DNA of 64,000 nt, from NCBI GenBank assembly GCA_020736575.1, contig JAGPYM010000013.1, forward strand, positions 682,001 through 746,000. The letters are read 5' to 3'. Origin of the DNA: Thelonectria olida. Lineage: Eukaryota; Ascomycota; Sordariomycetes; Hypocreales; Nectriaceae. This document shows, in pieces, positions 1 through 12,680 of the stretch (position 1 is the first letter of the stretch; each line of letters begins with the position of its first letter). A program made the translations under genes and the position numbers. Below the pieces are notes generated by a model. That model saw only the letters and a program-made list of their open reading frames with translations, made no database searches and was not told the origin of the DNA.

Positions 1-724
1 GTGGTGGGATATAGACAGCATGAAGGTATCTTACTGAAAATGGAGGGACGACGACACCCGGATTGTTTCCAGATTGCGACTGTCAAAGCTGAAACGGAGA
101 AGAGTCTGAGATATGAGGACATCGTGTGAGTGAGTGCTGTGATGTAACGGGTTAATAAGTGATTGGGAAGATGAAAAAAGTGGCCAGGGTTTGAAGGATT
201 GAATACGGATACTACTTGGCTCAACGAGCAAGTCTCAGTTGGGCCGGATTGGGGCATAATGTATAGTACTGATGATGATAAGTGCAAGCCAAAGCTTGCG
301 TTCAATCTCAACTATGACGACAATAGTATCCCTAGGACTACTATTAGTCACTGTGTATCACTAACAAGGTCATGTTTGTTGACATATCGATAGCGTAGAG
401 CAGAGGCAAGTGTGCACGGACCATGACAAACATAAACACCATCTTGCGCATCTTATCATCCACATGGTCACGACGCACAAGCTAATCGACAAAGGCCTCC
501 ATCTTGGTCTTTCCATTTACCGTAACGTTATTGTTCTTTACTATAACGTATCCTCTGTCTAAACTCGAGTATAATTCGAGGTATTCAATCCCTCCCTCTC
601 CCTCTCCCTTGATTTTGATTCAGTTACCCCGCGGTTCATCGCCAACAATACAAAATCTCCCTGGAAACGCCTGCAGCTGAATCTCACTTCGGCAGGATTG
701 CACGTGAATCGATAGAAAGGAAGG
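1..724. other. Intergenic, upstream of HSK3
   Basis: I see no supportable gene here. The only structure is a CT-rich tract at about 588-610, a common feature of fungal leaders, followed by the start of HSK3. Part of a gene lying to the left of the window could end here, but no recognisable protein segment supports that. Confidence 0.5.
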
Positions 725-1151
725 ATGTCGACTCGAAACATTGGCGGCTCGCAGGTGCGGCAGAGCATGGCCAGCAGTGGGAGCGCTGTCAAGTCGAGAC
801 AGTTGGTGAGAACTCTTTGCCCGCCCATCACGAACAAAACAGAAAGAGCCTCGTGCTGACGTTCGGGGAAACAGGCGCAGCTCAACTCGCAGCTCGCTCA
901 GTTATCAGCCAATCTCTCTGATACAGAGAACCTGTTGCGCATGACGAGTGTGCAGGCCGAGGCGATGAAGGGGCTGGGGAGCTGGCATGGCGGATTGTGA
1001 GTTATCTTCCTTTCTTCATTTTTTCTTGGTTTACCGACTTTGTCTGCTATTGAGAATGGGCGTTGTTTCTAACTAGGATGAAAGGTTCATGGCGGCGAGT
1101 AAGGTGCTTGGCGAGGAGAGTGTCAAAGAGGCTGGTCAACCGGGGAAGTAG
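725..1151 (+). CDS. HSK3: DASH/Dam1 complex subunit Hsk3
   Basis: Predicted 89-aa protein from three exons: 725-805, 875-996 and 1085-1151, with stop TAG at 1149. Donors are GTGAG and GTGAGT; the second acceptor is the AAG at 1082-1084, chosen because it alone joins the conserved core. The joined protein has a short variable N-terminus, then the Gln/Leu/Asn heptad region starting RQLAQLNSQLAQLSANL, then ENLLRMTSVQAEAMKGLGSWHGG and the FMAASKVLGEE tail. This is the pattern of the Hsk3 family. Hsk3 is one of the smallest subunits of the ten-protein DASH complex, which couples kinetochores to spindle microtubules by forming rings or assemblies at the plus end. The family is all coiled coil and has no enzymatic residues. 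The gene is easily missed because no exon exceeds 41 codons. Exon boundaries are inferred. Confidence 0.9.
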
Positions 1152-1928
1152 ACCGAAGGGGGTTGAGGTTTATGAGGGCATTGATTGACTGTAGTATGAT
1201 GAATTCTACGTCACAATGGAGGGGGTGCCAATGATGAGATGACTATTTGCATTTTAATGAACTGAATAATTTACGTATTGGTGGCCCGTAAAGTATTGGC
1301 CACATTGGAACTACCATGGGGGCAGTTCCAGATAGACAACGAAAACTTCCGTCCATCTCTCGTTAATTAAAGTACGTGTCATAAGATAAGGCCTGCAGGC
1401 TGATCGGTAAGAGCCGTTGGTCTTTTGTAATAGGACACAGTGTCTTCCGCAGAGTGTCTGGGGGTTTGCCCTTTCAGCTCAAGACTTATTCCACTTCTTA
1501 AGCTCCGCCTTCCTTCGTGATTCAATCCAGAGAAGAGCTATTCGTCATCTCTCTGGCTTTGTGTGAATGCTTTCCCGAGTATTGGTTCAAACTCAACTTT
1601 GCCGGTGGTCTCTTAAACCTGCTTAGTCTCAGGTGCCGAGAATGATCCTCAAGCTCAATAGATGATCTCTTCTGTCTCTTCATGGGTAGATAGAGCTAAT
1701 GGCTGCATGCAACCATGAGTGCTCGGGTAAGGGCCCAGTCTCCTCTTTTCGGCCTTACCAAACAAGAGCAAGCGATCTCGGGCTCGAATGAGACTTGAGG
1801 GAACCTCGAGGATATTTGACGGCGTTTCGATCATCTTGTTCCAACACGACGACGACAGATGATGTAGCCTGTTTGTTCGCCTCAGGCCTATGGGATGACT
1901 AATGACGCCGAGTCAAGCATCCATGGCT
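1152..1928. other. Intergenic between HSK3 and RPR2 (convergent)
   Basis: The two flanking genes point toward each other, so this 0.8-kb interval should hold both 3' untranslated regions. I see no coding segment, RNA gene or repeat in it. Confidence 0.5.
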
Positions 1929-2477
1929 TCATGTTGCGGAGGCTGCTTTCTCGTCTGATTTCTCAACAGACTGGTTTTCAGAATGCTCTTCCAACACAGT
2001 TCTTTGTTCTTGCTGTCTCAGCGACCGCCTCTTCTGCCTCTGCGTTCCAACGGGGTATCTCTTGGAGTTCCCGCAACTGTTGCATTTGATCTTTAGGACG
2101 TCAGCCCACGGCTTTCTGCCGCCTTTGCTTGCGTTCTCCACGATAGATGTGCACGTCTGCCCTTCAACCATGAGTGTGTCGCAGAACTTGCAGATTGTGC
2201 GCTTCAAGGCTGGGCTTTGTCGTATTTGACCCTTCAGAGTCACCGCTCGCATGCTGGAAAGCATCTGGCGAGACATGTTTTGCATTGTCTCATTCTGGGG
2301 CTTGCTTTCCGTTTGAGCACTGTGTTCATTGCCGCCAACTGATGACGATTTTGTGGTGACATTAGGAGAGGGGCGATGCTGCTGACTGGCGAGATATGTC
2401 GCTGCTTGGTACATATAGGAGGCTCTGTTGTAAATGTGCCTGTTTTGGACACCCGGGGGGCCTTTTGCCTTGGCCAT
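1929..2477 (-). CDS. RPR2: RNase P/MRP-type subunit, Rpr2/Rpp21/Snm1 family
   Basis: Intronless gene for a 182-aa protein. The N-terminus (MAKAKGPPGVQNRHIYNR, then a helix ending QAATYLA) matches the conserved start of the Rpr2/Rpp21 family. Two CxxC pairs, C96/C99 and C132/C135, are the four zinc ligands that define the family's zinc ribbon. The C-terminus is basic, then charged. Rpr2/Rpp21 is a protein subunit of nuclear RNase P, which removes the 5' leader of pre-tRNAs; the paralog Snm1 serves RNase MRP in yeast, and sequence alone does not fully separate the two. The length fits Rpp21-type proteins, with a roughly 45-residue Ser/Asn/Gln insertion between the N-terminal helix and the zinc domain. 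It is divergent from SUB2, sharing a 0.5-kb promoter interval. Confidence 0.88.
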   Translation of the reverse strand: MAKAKGPPGVQNRHIYNRASYMYQAATYLASQQHRPSPNVTTKSSSVGGNEHSAQTESKPQNETMQNMSRQMLSSMRAVTLKGQIRQSPALKRTICKFCDTLMVEGQTCTSIVENASKGGRKPWADVLKIKCNSCGNSKRYPVGTQRQKRRSLRQQEQRTVLEEHSENQSVEKSDEKAASAT

Positions 2478-2978
2478 TGTTTAATTATTTTGCCGAAGAA
2501 TGGTGATGATTTTGTTGGTAATCGTTGTGACACAGGTTTGCAGACCCGTCTCGAAGCTTCGGAAAAAATACACCGTGCTACCAACTAGCTTTGGCACTGT
2601 CTGCAGCAAAGATACTGCCTGCACGAATCACGTGAAGACGCCTACGCACGGGCCTTTGGCCTGAGGGCGCAGCGCGGCTCTTGCTGCTGGCATCTTGTTT
2701 GCATCTCCTTCTCCCTCCTGCTCAGCCTCAAACAAAGCTCTTTCAAGCCATCCCTGGAACGAGTTACCTGGGCCTTCAACCTCTCCGCCTCTTTCAACCC
2801 GCCAATTTCTCTCTTCTCTTCCTCTGTTCGACATATACCACGCGAAAGCGAGGTCCTTTACTTCTCCAGCAACGCGCCAGAACCCAGGAGTCGCATCCTT
2901 CAGCGCAAAGCCTCGTTTCAAACGGCCATCGCGACAGTAACGAGTTCCATCTCTAACCACTCCCGAACCATCGCCAAC
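2478..2978. promoter_or_regulatory. Shared divergent promoter interval of RPR2 and SUB2
   Basis: This 501-bp interval separates the start codons of two divergent housekeeping RNA-processing genes. The SUB2-proximal half (about 2695-2940) is pyrimidine-rich and probably transcribed as the 5' leader of SUB2. I see no TATA box. The boundary between the two promoters cannot be read from sequence. Confidence 0.5.
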
Positions 2979-4989
2979 ATGTCCCACGAGGAGGATCTCA
3001 TCGACTACTCCGACGAGGAGATCGGCGGCAACGAGACCGCCCCCACCACCTCCAACGGCAAGAAGGGCGAGCTCGCCGCCGGCAACAACGTCGACAAGAA
3101 GGGCAGCTATGTCGGTATTCACTCGACTGGTTTCCGCGATTTCCTTTTGAAGCCCGAGTTGCTTCGCGCTATCGGCGACTGTGGTTTCGAACATCCTTCG
3201 GAGGGTCAGTCTTGAAATTCTAATACCCTAAGTCATCAAATCCCCTCCCTTCAAGCGTCCGTCCATCTCGCAAGCAAGAAGAAAATGGCCAATCTTGCCC
3301 TATATATTGTCGTCGTCACGTCGGGCCCGGCTCAACGTGGGCCTGAGAAATGGTCCCAACATCCGCACGATCCGGGCAAGCATAAGATCACTGGTAAAAG
3401 GTGGTCGCATTTTGCAGCCTGTCTGTCAAATTTGTCGCGTAGAAGCGCATATGACATGAGCGGTTGTTACGAACGGATTGGAGCAAAATTGGTGGACGCG
3501 GACAAATATTGAGAGCATTCGCCTTCGCGCAAGACAAGAGTCTTGTCAACTGCCTAGGTTGACGGATGCAATCCCTCTCACCTCGAGGCACTGGTTTTGG
3601 AGTCGTTCCGCTTGATATGACGATTCGCATCTCCAATGGGAAGAAGGCGAAGTGCTACACCCGGCTGAGCTGCGACGATGGACGGACCCTTGACGCTACA
3701 CCCGAACCGTCTTTCGTTGCTTCTTGGAAACACACTCTAACATCGATTCGATCGACAGTCCAACAAACTTGCATTCCCCAAGCCCTCCTTGGTGGTGATA
3801 TTATCTGCCAGGCCAAGTCTGGTCTGGGTAAGACTGCTGTCTTCGTTCTCGCCACTCTTCAGCAGGTTGAGCCCGTCAACGGGGAGGTTTCCGTCGTGGT
3901 CATGTGCCACACTCGTGAGCTCGCCTACCAGATTCGCGACGAGTACAACCGCTTCAGCAAGTACATGCCCGATATCAAGACCGGTGTCTTCTACGGTGGT
4001 ACGCCCATCAAGCAGGACGTTGAGACCCTCAAGAACAAGGAGACCTGCCCCCACATCATCGTCGGTACCCCCGGTCGTCTTAAGGCTCTTGTCCGCGACA
4101 AGGCTCTTCGTCTCGGAAGCGTTCGCATCTTCGTTCTCGATGAGTGCGATAAGATGCTCGACCAGCCTGGTGAGTTTCCACTTCGACATAGGAATGTTCA
4201 ACCTTCTAACCAGCTCAGACATGCGTACCGATGTCCAGGATGTGTTCCGCGCTACCCCCCAGCAAAAGCAGGTGATGATGTTCTCGGCCACTTTGTCCGA
4301 GGAGGTCAAGCCCATCTGCCGCAAGTTCATGCAGAACCCCACGGAGCACTACGTGGATGAGGACACCAAGCTCACTCTCCACGGTCTCCAGCAGTACTAT
4401 ATCAAGCTCGAGGAGAAGGAGAAGAACCGCAAGCTCAACGAGCTCCTCGATGACCTCCAGTTCAACCAGGTTATTATCTTCGTCAGGAGCACCGTCCGTG
4501 CTACCGAGCTTGACAAGCTCCTCCGAGAGTGCAACTTCCCTTCCATTGCTGTCCATTCCGGAGTCAGCCAGGAGGAACGGTATGTGTCCCGAACAGGCCA
4601 TCGTCACTCTTTAATTCTAATACATGAATAGTATCCGCCGCTACAAGGAGTTCAAGGAGTTCAAGAAGCGTATCTGCGTTGCTACCGACGTTTTCGGCCG
4701 AGGTATCGATATTGAGCGCATCAACCTGGCCATCAACTACGATCTGTCCAACGATGCCAGCTCCTACCTTCACCGAGTCGGTCGTGCCGGTCGATTCGGT
4801 ACCAAGGGTCTCGCCATCTCGTTCGTCAGCACCGACCAGGACCAGGAGGTGCTCAAGGAGATCGAGAAGCGATTCGAGGTTGCCCTTCCGTAAGTTTCCC
4901 TATTCATCTGATACCTTGATCATAACTAACCTTGCGGCAGCGAGTTCCCTAAGGAGGGTGTCGATGCCAGCACTTACATGGCGTCTTAG
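2979..4989 (+). CDS. SUB2: ATP-dependent DEAD-box RNA helicase Sub2/UAP56
   Basis: Five exons (2979-3204, 3759-4169, 4219-4579, 4632-4889, 4941-4989) give 434 aa, the usual length for fungal Sub2. Visible motifs in order: Q-motif region ([14 protein letters not shown], built across intron 1), Walker A AKSGLGKT, motif Ia [13 protein letters not shown], the Sub2-specific DECD box (LDECDKML), [14 protein letters not shown] and HRVGRAGR. Sub2 acts in the nucleus: it promotes pre-spliceosome assembly and loads the TREX/mRNA-export machinery (Yra1, THO) onto nascent mRNA. The N-terminus ([13 protein letters not shown]) is also characteristic. All four splice junctions preserve the reading frame and the conserved protein. 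Intron 1 is 554 nt, about ten times the other three (49-52 nt). The protein identity is very secure; the exon edges are inferred but strongly constrained. Confidence 0.96.
3205..3758 (+). other. Unusually long first intron of SUB2
   Basis: Donor GTCAGT after codon 75 (phase 1), branch-like CTCTAACAT about 20 nt before acceptor GACAG. The intron is 554 nt. It contains a small perfect inverted repeat, GTCAAC (3545-3550) and GTTGAC (3558-3563), with a 7-nt loop. No snoRNA C/D box pair is obvious. The many small open frames inside it look non-coding. Confidence 0.8.
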
Positions 4990-7401
4990 AGTGTTCAGTC
5001 GGTGCGTTAGGACAATTTTGCTACAACATGGGCCAAAATATTTCGCAACCAATATCCCGACAGGCTTTGGGACGGGAAAGAATGGAATCAAGATATCGAC
5101 AAGGCGAAAGGGAAAAGGTGCGAAACTCCAGCTTGATGGCTTGTATTCAGTAGTTACATGATATTGTGATTGTGCATTACGATGAAATTGTCTTTTGTGT
5201 GACATGGTGTAAACATGCAAGCTGTCCTTTCTAACGTTGCTCGTCCTCGCCTATCTGCTGTGCCTCTCGACTTGCTCGATTCCTTCCAAGGCGGAGTCAG
5301 CATCAGTCAGACGCCTCGTGTTAGTTGGAGCTGTCTCATGCTACGGCTGAGTTCGGCTCAACAACATTATCCGTCACCAACGATGGCCAGGTCAGTCACG
5401 CCGTCTGTGTGATGCCTAGAAGAGAATTTTTTTCTTTCGGTCACTTTGGTGGCCAGTGTGACCCCTTTCGCCATTTGTTTGTCCGGCAGCAGCCTCGGAG
5501 TGATGACCCTTACAGGAGTTGCTCTGGGGGCGAAGGAGGCGAGGCTGGGGAGAGTTGCCTAGAGAGGTTATCTTACGAAAGACGGGCCGAAGCAAACGCG
5601 GTCATTCGGGGCCAGGCTTGGGGCAACCATGATGATGACTCTTTCCAGGTGCTGAACTGGATATGACCGAGGCAGCTGATTCTTCGTATGGAGTTTCCGT
5701 GGGCGGATGGAAGCAAAGCTCAAACTTACACCAACCTTGTCAAGTCAAGGGAAGGCATCAACTCACATCATCCTTTGAGAGGACGAGACAGTTCGGATGA
5801 CTCGGCCATTGAACCCCCCACATCTTCACAACTAACACGCAGAGGCGGGATACAGTTCGAGTACTAAATCTGAATCTTCGGTGTGACTCCTTCACGGGCT
5901 TGCAGATGGGGAGTTTGTAGAATCTGCTAGAAATGGAATGTACACTCAACCCGTGTTGGACCATGTATTTTCGAGGAACAGGGCCCGAGTCATTCGAGAT
6001 GAGTTCGTGAAAGCCCAACAGGTTACAATGCAGGAGTGCCTACTGCCCAACGTTTGCAAGATATTCCCACCATTCTCCTCCGACGTAGCCAGTTCTAGTC
6101 GAGCAAATGAGGAGACAATTCAACTCGAACGAGCTCGTTCTCGTCCGGGAGGCGGAGTCGCTATTTCGAGTAACCCCAGCTGTTACTTCCTCACTTGTTG
6201 TAGCTCCCTATCTAATCACATAGTGAGAGCGGCTGATGTGCTCTGGGTAACCCCTCAGTACGGCAAAGCATCTCTAAGCAGATGGTGCTTGAAACACAAG
6301 ATGCCCAACAGAAGGGTCTCGACGGCAATGAGCGCTCAACACGTAGCTTTGTTATGTGATAGTGTGTATCGCGACATTGTTTCGTGCAAGATGCAGCAAC
6401 GGACATTGGTGAGAGTTTGTTCTCTCCTCAATGTGAGACAGCACCAGGCAGGCATCTGCTACATATTCCTCCCAGCTGGGAACATTATGACCCCGAAAAG
6501 AGAAAGCCTGTTCAGCCCTGTGACACAACCTATTCGACGTATCAATGCCGGATTCGCTGTTCGTCGGGGGCGCAAGAGCCGTCAGCCATGGCTGGCCTCA
6601 GTTTGATAGAGACGGATTGTTTGGGACGCCTACGAATACAAGGTGAGGTTTTGTTGCAGATCTTTTCAGCTGCAAGCCACTTTTCCAACGACAGGAAGAA
6701 AAGCCGGCACTGTTTCACGTTTGAAGATTGGACTGTCACAGTGCAGCTTTTTGTCATTGGTGCTTCGCAGCACGGTCACAGCAACACACAACATTGACAG
6801 TGAGTTGGGTGAAACGAGGAAAGATTGTTTTCTTTTCTCTTGTCCGCGGCCACTGTATGTATGCGTTTGCAACAGCAACATGGTTCGATGTTGAACTCTC
6901 AGTGTCATTATCCAACCTGGATTGCGCTACGAGACAGAAGTCATGCTCCTCGAATGTCTAGACCATAGACTACAGTTTACAGGTAACATTGCACTGGTGG
7001 AGGTTGGATTTGGCTCGCCCATGAACTCGTCTGGATCTTGGCAGTTGCACACGTTGGCAAGTATGATGCTGGGTATCCATGTTTGTATATCCCACCCTGT
7101 TAACAATTCGCTGGCCTTGCATATGATTCAAGCCGGTTCGCTCTGCATGAGTGGCCAACGACAGCATCTGTCGTGGCTGAAAATCCCCCGCCTTGCTTTC
7201 GGCCTAAATCAACCACGGCTGTTGGGCATGATTTGCCCCGCCTTCGGAGCCGTTTGATGAACATGAGGTGGCTAAGAAGAGGCCAGATCAGCAGGCTTGA
7301 CTGCTTCAAGGGGAGGGCTTGATTCAGGGTCGTCGTTGTTTGTGCTGGTGAAAGCCAACAAATACGAATACTTGCACTATATTGATGCCAAGTGTCGGTG
7401 T

Positions 7402-7418
7402 AAGCAAGCAAGCAAGCA
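7402..7418. repeat. (AGCA)n microsatellite
   Basis: About four tandem copies of the tetranucleotide AGCA in non-coding DNA. Confidence 0.8.
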
Positions 7419-10400
7419 TGCGTCACCAAGCCATCATAGCAATAAACCGCCACTAACAAGGCGATTGTACATGCGAATATGTCGCAACCAAACACTGGCT
7501 AGGAAGTACAGACAGACATATCGGGATCTGCATTAGTCCTTCGAAGCCACGGCGCCACGGGGAGGCGGTGTCGCCGCGTGGGCAAAGAGAGAATGGTTCA
7601 TGCTGGCTGGACAGTTGACCTTGAGTCACGACTGACCTTCAGTGGCAGAGGACGACTTGGCGAGTTGAAGGATGGTCCAAGGCAGGCAATGATCTTCGGC
7701 GGTGGGAGAGCTGAAGGTCCAGAAGGGTTGCTTCTCGAAGAGTGCCCGATTTGACCAGATCTGACCCGACAGAGTCAGCCACTTGTCAGACTGTCAGGAA
7801 TTGCCATCTTCTCTCCGTCTGCCTGACCCGAACACCCATGAAACATCCCAGCCTGGTAAGGGATTCGGCTGCCTTGTTGCATTTCCCAATTCGCTTACGA
7901 AGTTGCTGTGAGATGCCTTTCAGCTCCTCCAAGACCCTGGTCCGACGCCATTCCCATACAGGAAGTCGGCCTACCCTGGACTCTCCGCCAAGTTAGGCAG
8001 CCACGTTTTCTTCATCTCACCCTCGTTAATCTGACGGTGAAGCCCGGCGGATTGTGCATCAGAGTCTCCCACGCGGACAACCTTTGATGCATGACACCCT
8101 GTTGCTCAAACGAAAGAAAAAACAATTAAAAAAAACTCCCAAGGAATCGTTTTTGTGTATCCGGACCCTTGTCGGGTGAGAGCCCGAGTGGATATGCCTA
8201 TCCATCTGAGATAAGACCGGACCTGCGGGATACCGCATGTGGCTGGCTGATGAGAAGGACTTCGTCGACTTGACTGCCTGGCACAGCATCATCACTCGCA
8301 TTTGATCCAAGCACGGCCGATGAATTACCTGCTTTACCCTGGCATATCCCCGTGGCAATCGAGAGGAATGCCAGAGCACCTCCGAACCACCCGGCCCCGG
8401 CGGGACATGTGGAGAGACAAGGGCACCGCGTGAGCTCTTCGGTGAGTCAGCCATGCTCTCCTTGTCTCCCTCACGGTTCCTCACGGTCCCTCACCACGAG
8501 TACGACGTGGACGCGGGCCAGAACCGCGCGGCAGTGGGAGCCCAGACCTTGAGGGTATCCTAGCATCGGCGACAGTGATACCCCTCATCGTCCTCGACAT
8601 CGTAAAAGCCTCAACTTCCGTGTCTTGGGGGCCGAAAGCCCTTTATTCGTAGATCCCATGATGCCGTTCGTATTAATCTTGCCTGTCCCTTTTCAACCGG
8701 GTTGTTCAATAGGTTGCTTCTCTGCCGGCACAGCCCGAGTCTGGCGGCGGTGCAAGTCCGATTCCATATCCGATAAACCAAAAAGGAATAAAAAATCATG
8801 TCCAGGGTAGGGTTGGCTGATGGAGGTTGACTCATTCTGAGAACAGAGCCGTGGCTGTCAGAAGCGAAAGTTCCAGATTCTAACCCACCATTCGCGGAGT
8901 AGACTTGGCTCCTGTTTCTGTCGTCACCCGCCTTCATCATGATGATTCTTCTTGTTCATGATCGGGTGATGTATCACCGGCCCGTGTTACAGCGAAAGGG
9001 TATCCAGGACGTAGGAGGAACCCCATCATGGCAACTGCGCAACTGCGGCGTCCGGTCATGGCGGACAATTGTCTGCAGACACCGGGAGCAGGGGACAAAC
9101 ATGGCCAGACAGATTGGATGCTGACACCGGCACGTATCCAATCAGCACACACAACCTAGCCATGATAGCGGGGAACACCGCGCTGTTGCTTCATAACCGG
9201 CTCCCGTTGTGCATTCTGGACGGCAAGTTGTGCGCCAGAACCGAGAGGTGCATGTACCAAAGTAATCCTTCGTAAAAGCCCATGCGAGACAGTCGGAGAG
9301 GCTTCTCGGCAGTCGTCATGACATTCACCCGGACTTGACTTTTCGACTCCAGAAATTCTCGTACAACTCTGACACCCGCTGGTGGCGATACGGTCGCTGT
9401 CACGGATACTCACTATGGCAAGTCCCGGACAGGTCAACACGGGGCAAACTAGGCATTGGACGAGTGGCCATGGCGAACCAGTTCTCTCGGGTGTGTTAGC
9501 GGTCCGGCACAGCAGGGAGCCCCCTCCTCCGCCCCCAATCGCCGAGACAAAATGATCGATGAAGCGGTGGCCTGGATGCTGAGGTAATGATTTGTGTGGA
9601 AGTACCTCGCCGAGTGAGAGACGCGTCTTTGTCAGTATCACCCAGTGTCGCCATTGTCGCGGTTGGTGCTCCAGTCCGGCGGGCAACAGAGACCAGTACA
9701 TGCAGTTTGGAAGCGGGCTATCGTAGTAACGCGAAAGAAATTGGGGCCTCGTTAAAGGGGTCGGTAGCGCAGCCACGAGGGGGCGCACGGTTCGGAGAGG
9801 ATGCCGTGCGAAAGTGGAAGAGACTGGATGTGTGTGCAAGGGGGTTGACTCAAAGACTGCTCTGAATGCATCTTGAGAATGTGTTCCAGTGGTGGGAGGA
9901 GTCCGGAGATGATCCATCCTGAAAACGAAATGTGTCACCAGTAGAAGTTCAATACTGTATCATCACTGTCGATGAGGGATGAAAGAAGGGGTAGATAGTG
10001 CATCTGCACATCCATCCCTTACTTGCCATCTCGTCATTATTTTGACAGAGAGGAGCAAATCGTGATAGTTAGACGGTAATTGTGGTACTTCATCCGGTCG
10101 ATCGAGATTCGAAAAGTCCCAAGCCGTGCGTAATCATCACCAGATGGAGATGTGTCGTGCATGGGCTCCAGTGGATGAATTCAAAGTCCTCGGGCGAAGT
10201 GCAATCCTCAAGTTACCTATGCTCATGAACAAGGCACCCACATCAAAGTTGAAAGGCAACGGATGAACAGAGGCTTCGTAAGGACCGCAGGGCAGTAAGC
10301 GAGCCCTTGTATCCATTTTTAGAGATGACAGATTGAGCATCATGGCTGTGTTGGCTTGGTTGGTGGAGAGAGTGAACAGCCTCTTCTCCCCAGAGTCACA

Positions 10401-12510
10401 ATCGAAGAACGATGTTGGATCTCATCGATAGAAGGACGCGGCCTCATTACCGAAGCCTCGTGGCTCGGGGCAGTGAAGCCTATTTTGAACCAATCTGACG
10501 GCTATTGACAAAGCAGCGGCGAAGTCCATTGCGTGTCTTGTGGCACGGACTGACAAAGGGAAGCATTTGGGTGACATTGCTGGGAGACAGGCCTGAGGTC
10601 GTTGTGAAGACGGCTGCGGCTGCTCCGTGGCCTTGGATTAACAATCGGATGGAGATAATGGCGAGACTCTTCGGGAATTTGCGAAGGGGTCAGGCAGGAC
10701 CCTGGTCACCGAAAGCCAAAATCTTTGGTGATCGGGTTGGCTGTCTGAGACGTGGTGTGCTTTTCTTGCGCTCTGTTCCGGAAGGCGGCGAACAGTGGCA
10801 ACATGTTGCACTGAAAGAGTTTTCATCCATCTGGCTTCCGCGATAATAGCGTCTGGTAGTTACTTGTAGTACTTCGTCCCTGCCTGTGTTTGGTGCACTT
10901 TGGACGTACGTGGAGGCGATAGCGCACTCTCAAGTCGAGCTGGCGGTCGAGGCGAAACAAGACCAAGCCTCTCAAACCATCTTTTCCATGCTTCCCGTGT
11001 CAACTTCGTGCCCCCCCAGTTAGGCCAAGTATGGTTGGGGCGAGTCTGAGACAACTCATATGCGCGAAGGCAGGAAGTTTGTACCTTTTCGCATGTGTGC
11101 TTCGTTTCAACCTGACGATATCAGCGTTGTGCTGTGCCTTGCTGGGGCCTTCATGAACCAGTTCTTCAAGGCGTGTTTCGACCTGGTCCATTGGAGCTTT
11201 CAAGGCTGACTTGTCGATACCGACATTTCACATACCCATAACCAGAGACCATTTTAGGCACAGATGAGGGGAATGATAGCTCCTGGTCGAGGCACTATCG
11301 TCATCGCAAGGCTTAAGGCACAAATACGTTAAAGGCGGTGGCGGAGAGGACGTGGTGGAGGTGAGAGGGGAAGATGGAGGGGCCCGGTTGATCAGAAAGA
11401 GCCATGGCACATCGACTCAGCCAAGCCAAGCCTAGTTCGGCGGGTTGGGCTGGAGACGTGGACTGAAAAAGCCATGGTTGATGCTCAACGCAAGGGAGAG
11501 AGCTGGGCGTCATAACCAGCTGGGAGAGTCTTCCTCCCTTCTGTGATGTGCGAAGTGATTGAATACGGAACAGCTGGAGAGCTGGGATTGAGACGCAATC
11601 GAGTTGGGAGGGTGGCAGGGGTCGCAGAGACAGCAGGGATGCGCGAGACGCACGAACTGGCTGGCGTGGCTGCGTGCATTGGGATGCGTGAATGTGAGGG
11701 GGATGAATGAGGAGTTTTGGTGGAGTTGGAGATGGAAAGATCCGTCTCTTCCATTCTTCCTTCCTGCATGAGCGCAATGAAGAAGGCAGCAAACCAGTAC
11801 CGCAGCACGCCTTCTGAAGGCCTTGCCCTCCCACCTCAGCCGCGATGTAAGGGGGGAAATCATCCTCTGCGGATGGAAACAAAGCAGATACAGCCTCAAA
11901 GAGACCACACTGAGACCTGATGGGAGCAGTAGGCTCGGTTTTGTTGGTTGTGCTGTCAACAATGCCCGAAAGGGTATCTGTATTGAACAACGAGTGTTTC
12001 GTTGCTGGTTCGTCTTCCTGCGGCCCTGCCGGGGGTTGCAAAAGAGGGGCCCGTTAGTGACCACATCTCAAGCTCGATTTTTCTGGCAAAGACTGGAGTC
12101 GGCTTCGCTGGGGGAGGGTCCCCGGTCAGCGATAACTGGCTGGAGAGGCCTTCTTCCAACCACTTTGGCTCTGAAAGTCCACGTTCGATGCGAGTTTGAG
12201 AAAGCCTGGCAAGCAGAGGGGATCCACGCTGTCAACCCCCCCGTCCAATGAGGGGAGGCTCGGCAGCGTAGGGGGTGGGATAGTGGGAGGGTGGGGCAGG
12301 TCAACGCGCGCTGGAGGGAGACACAGCCAATGGGAAAACGCCAAAATGCCTACACGCCGCAATAATTCGAGGGGGTGTGGGTGCTGGGACTGTCGGGAGT
12401 GCTGGGGCAGCGACCTCTCCAAGTCCAAATCTATGTACAGTGGGCTCCCACCACTCACCAGGCGCTTCATGATTGAGAAGCGGGGACGTAGCAAATGCTT
12501 TGCGTGCGTG

Positions 12511-12550
12511 TGGCTCGCGCTGGCTCGCGCCTGCTCGCGCTGGCCCGTGG
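12511..12550. repeat. Four-copy 10-bp tandem repeat
   Basis: Two exact copies of TGGCTCGCGC are followed by CTGCTCGCGC and TGGCCCGTGG. The phase is exactly 10 bp, so copies face the same side of the helix. It lies about 1.6 kb upstream of the Pcl cyclin start codon. Confidence 0.85.
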
Positions 12551-12680
12551 GCGATGCGTCCTGGTTCGTCCATGGCGCATTTGCTTGGCCGTGGTCGACG
12601 TCGTCCTGCTGCCCTTCAAAACTATGCCATGGCCCGCCCTGGTAGTTTCCTGCCTTTCTCCCCATCGAACAGCATCGCCG

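Larger units (their letters stand above)
4990..12680. other. 7.7-kb region without a supportable gene
   Basis: I read all frames and both strands and found no segment that looks like a conserved protein. The longest open frames (for example 5938-6606 on the plus strand and 9156-9938 on the minus strand) have the Cys/Arg/Ser/His-rich composition of random translation and no recognisable motif. No tRNA or 5S rRNA is visible. Local structure is limited to an AGCA microsatellite near 7402-7418 and a 10-bp tandem repeat at 12511-12550. Base composition is not AT-rich, so this is not a typical RIP-mutated repeat block. It may be regulatory DNA, non-coding transcript, or the distal promoter of the cyclin gene downstream. 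Confidence 0.5.

Noticed and set aside
3737..4342. 201-codon minus-strand frame inside SUB2
   Set aside because: Shadow of the helicase exons, and it crosses an intron of SUB2.
5938..6606. 222-codon plus-strand frame
   Set aside because: Composition looks random, no family motif, no splice-linked partner frame.
9156..9938. 260-codon minus-strand frame
   Set aside because: Rich in His, Arg, Thr and Ser without domain structure; most likely chance in GC-balanced DNA.
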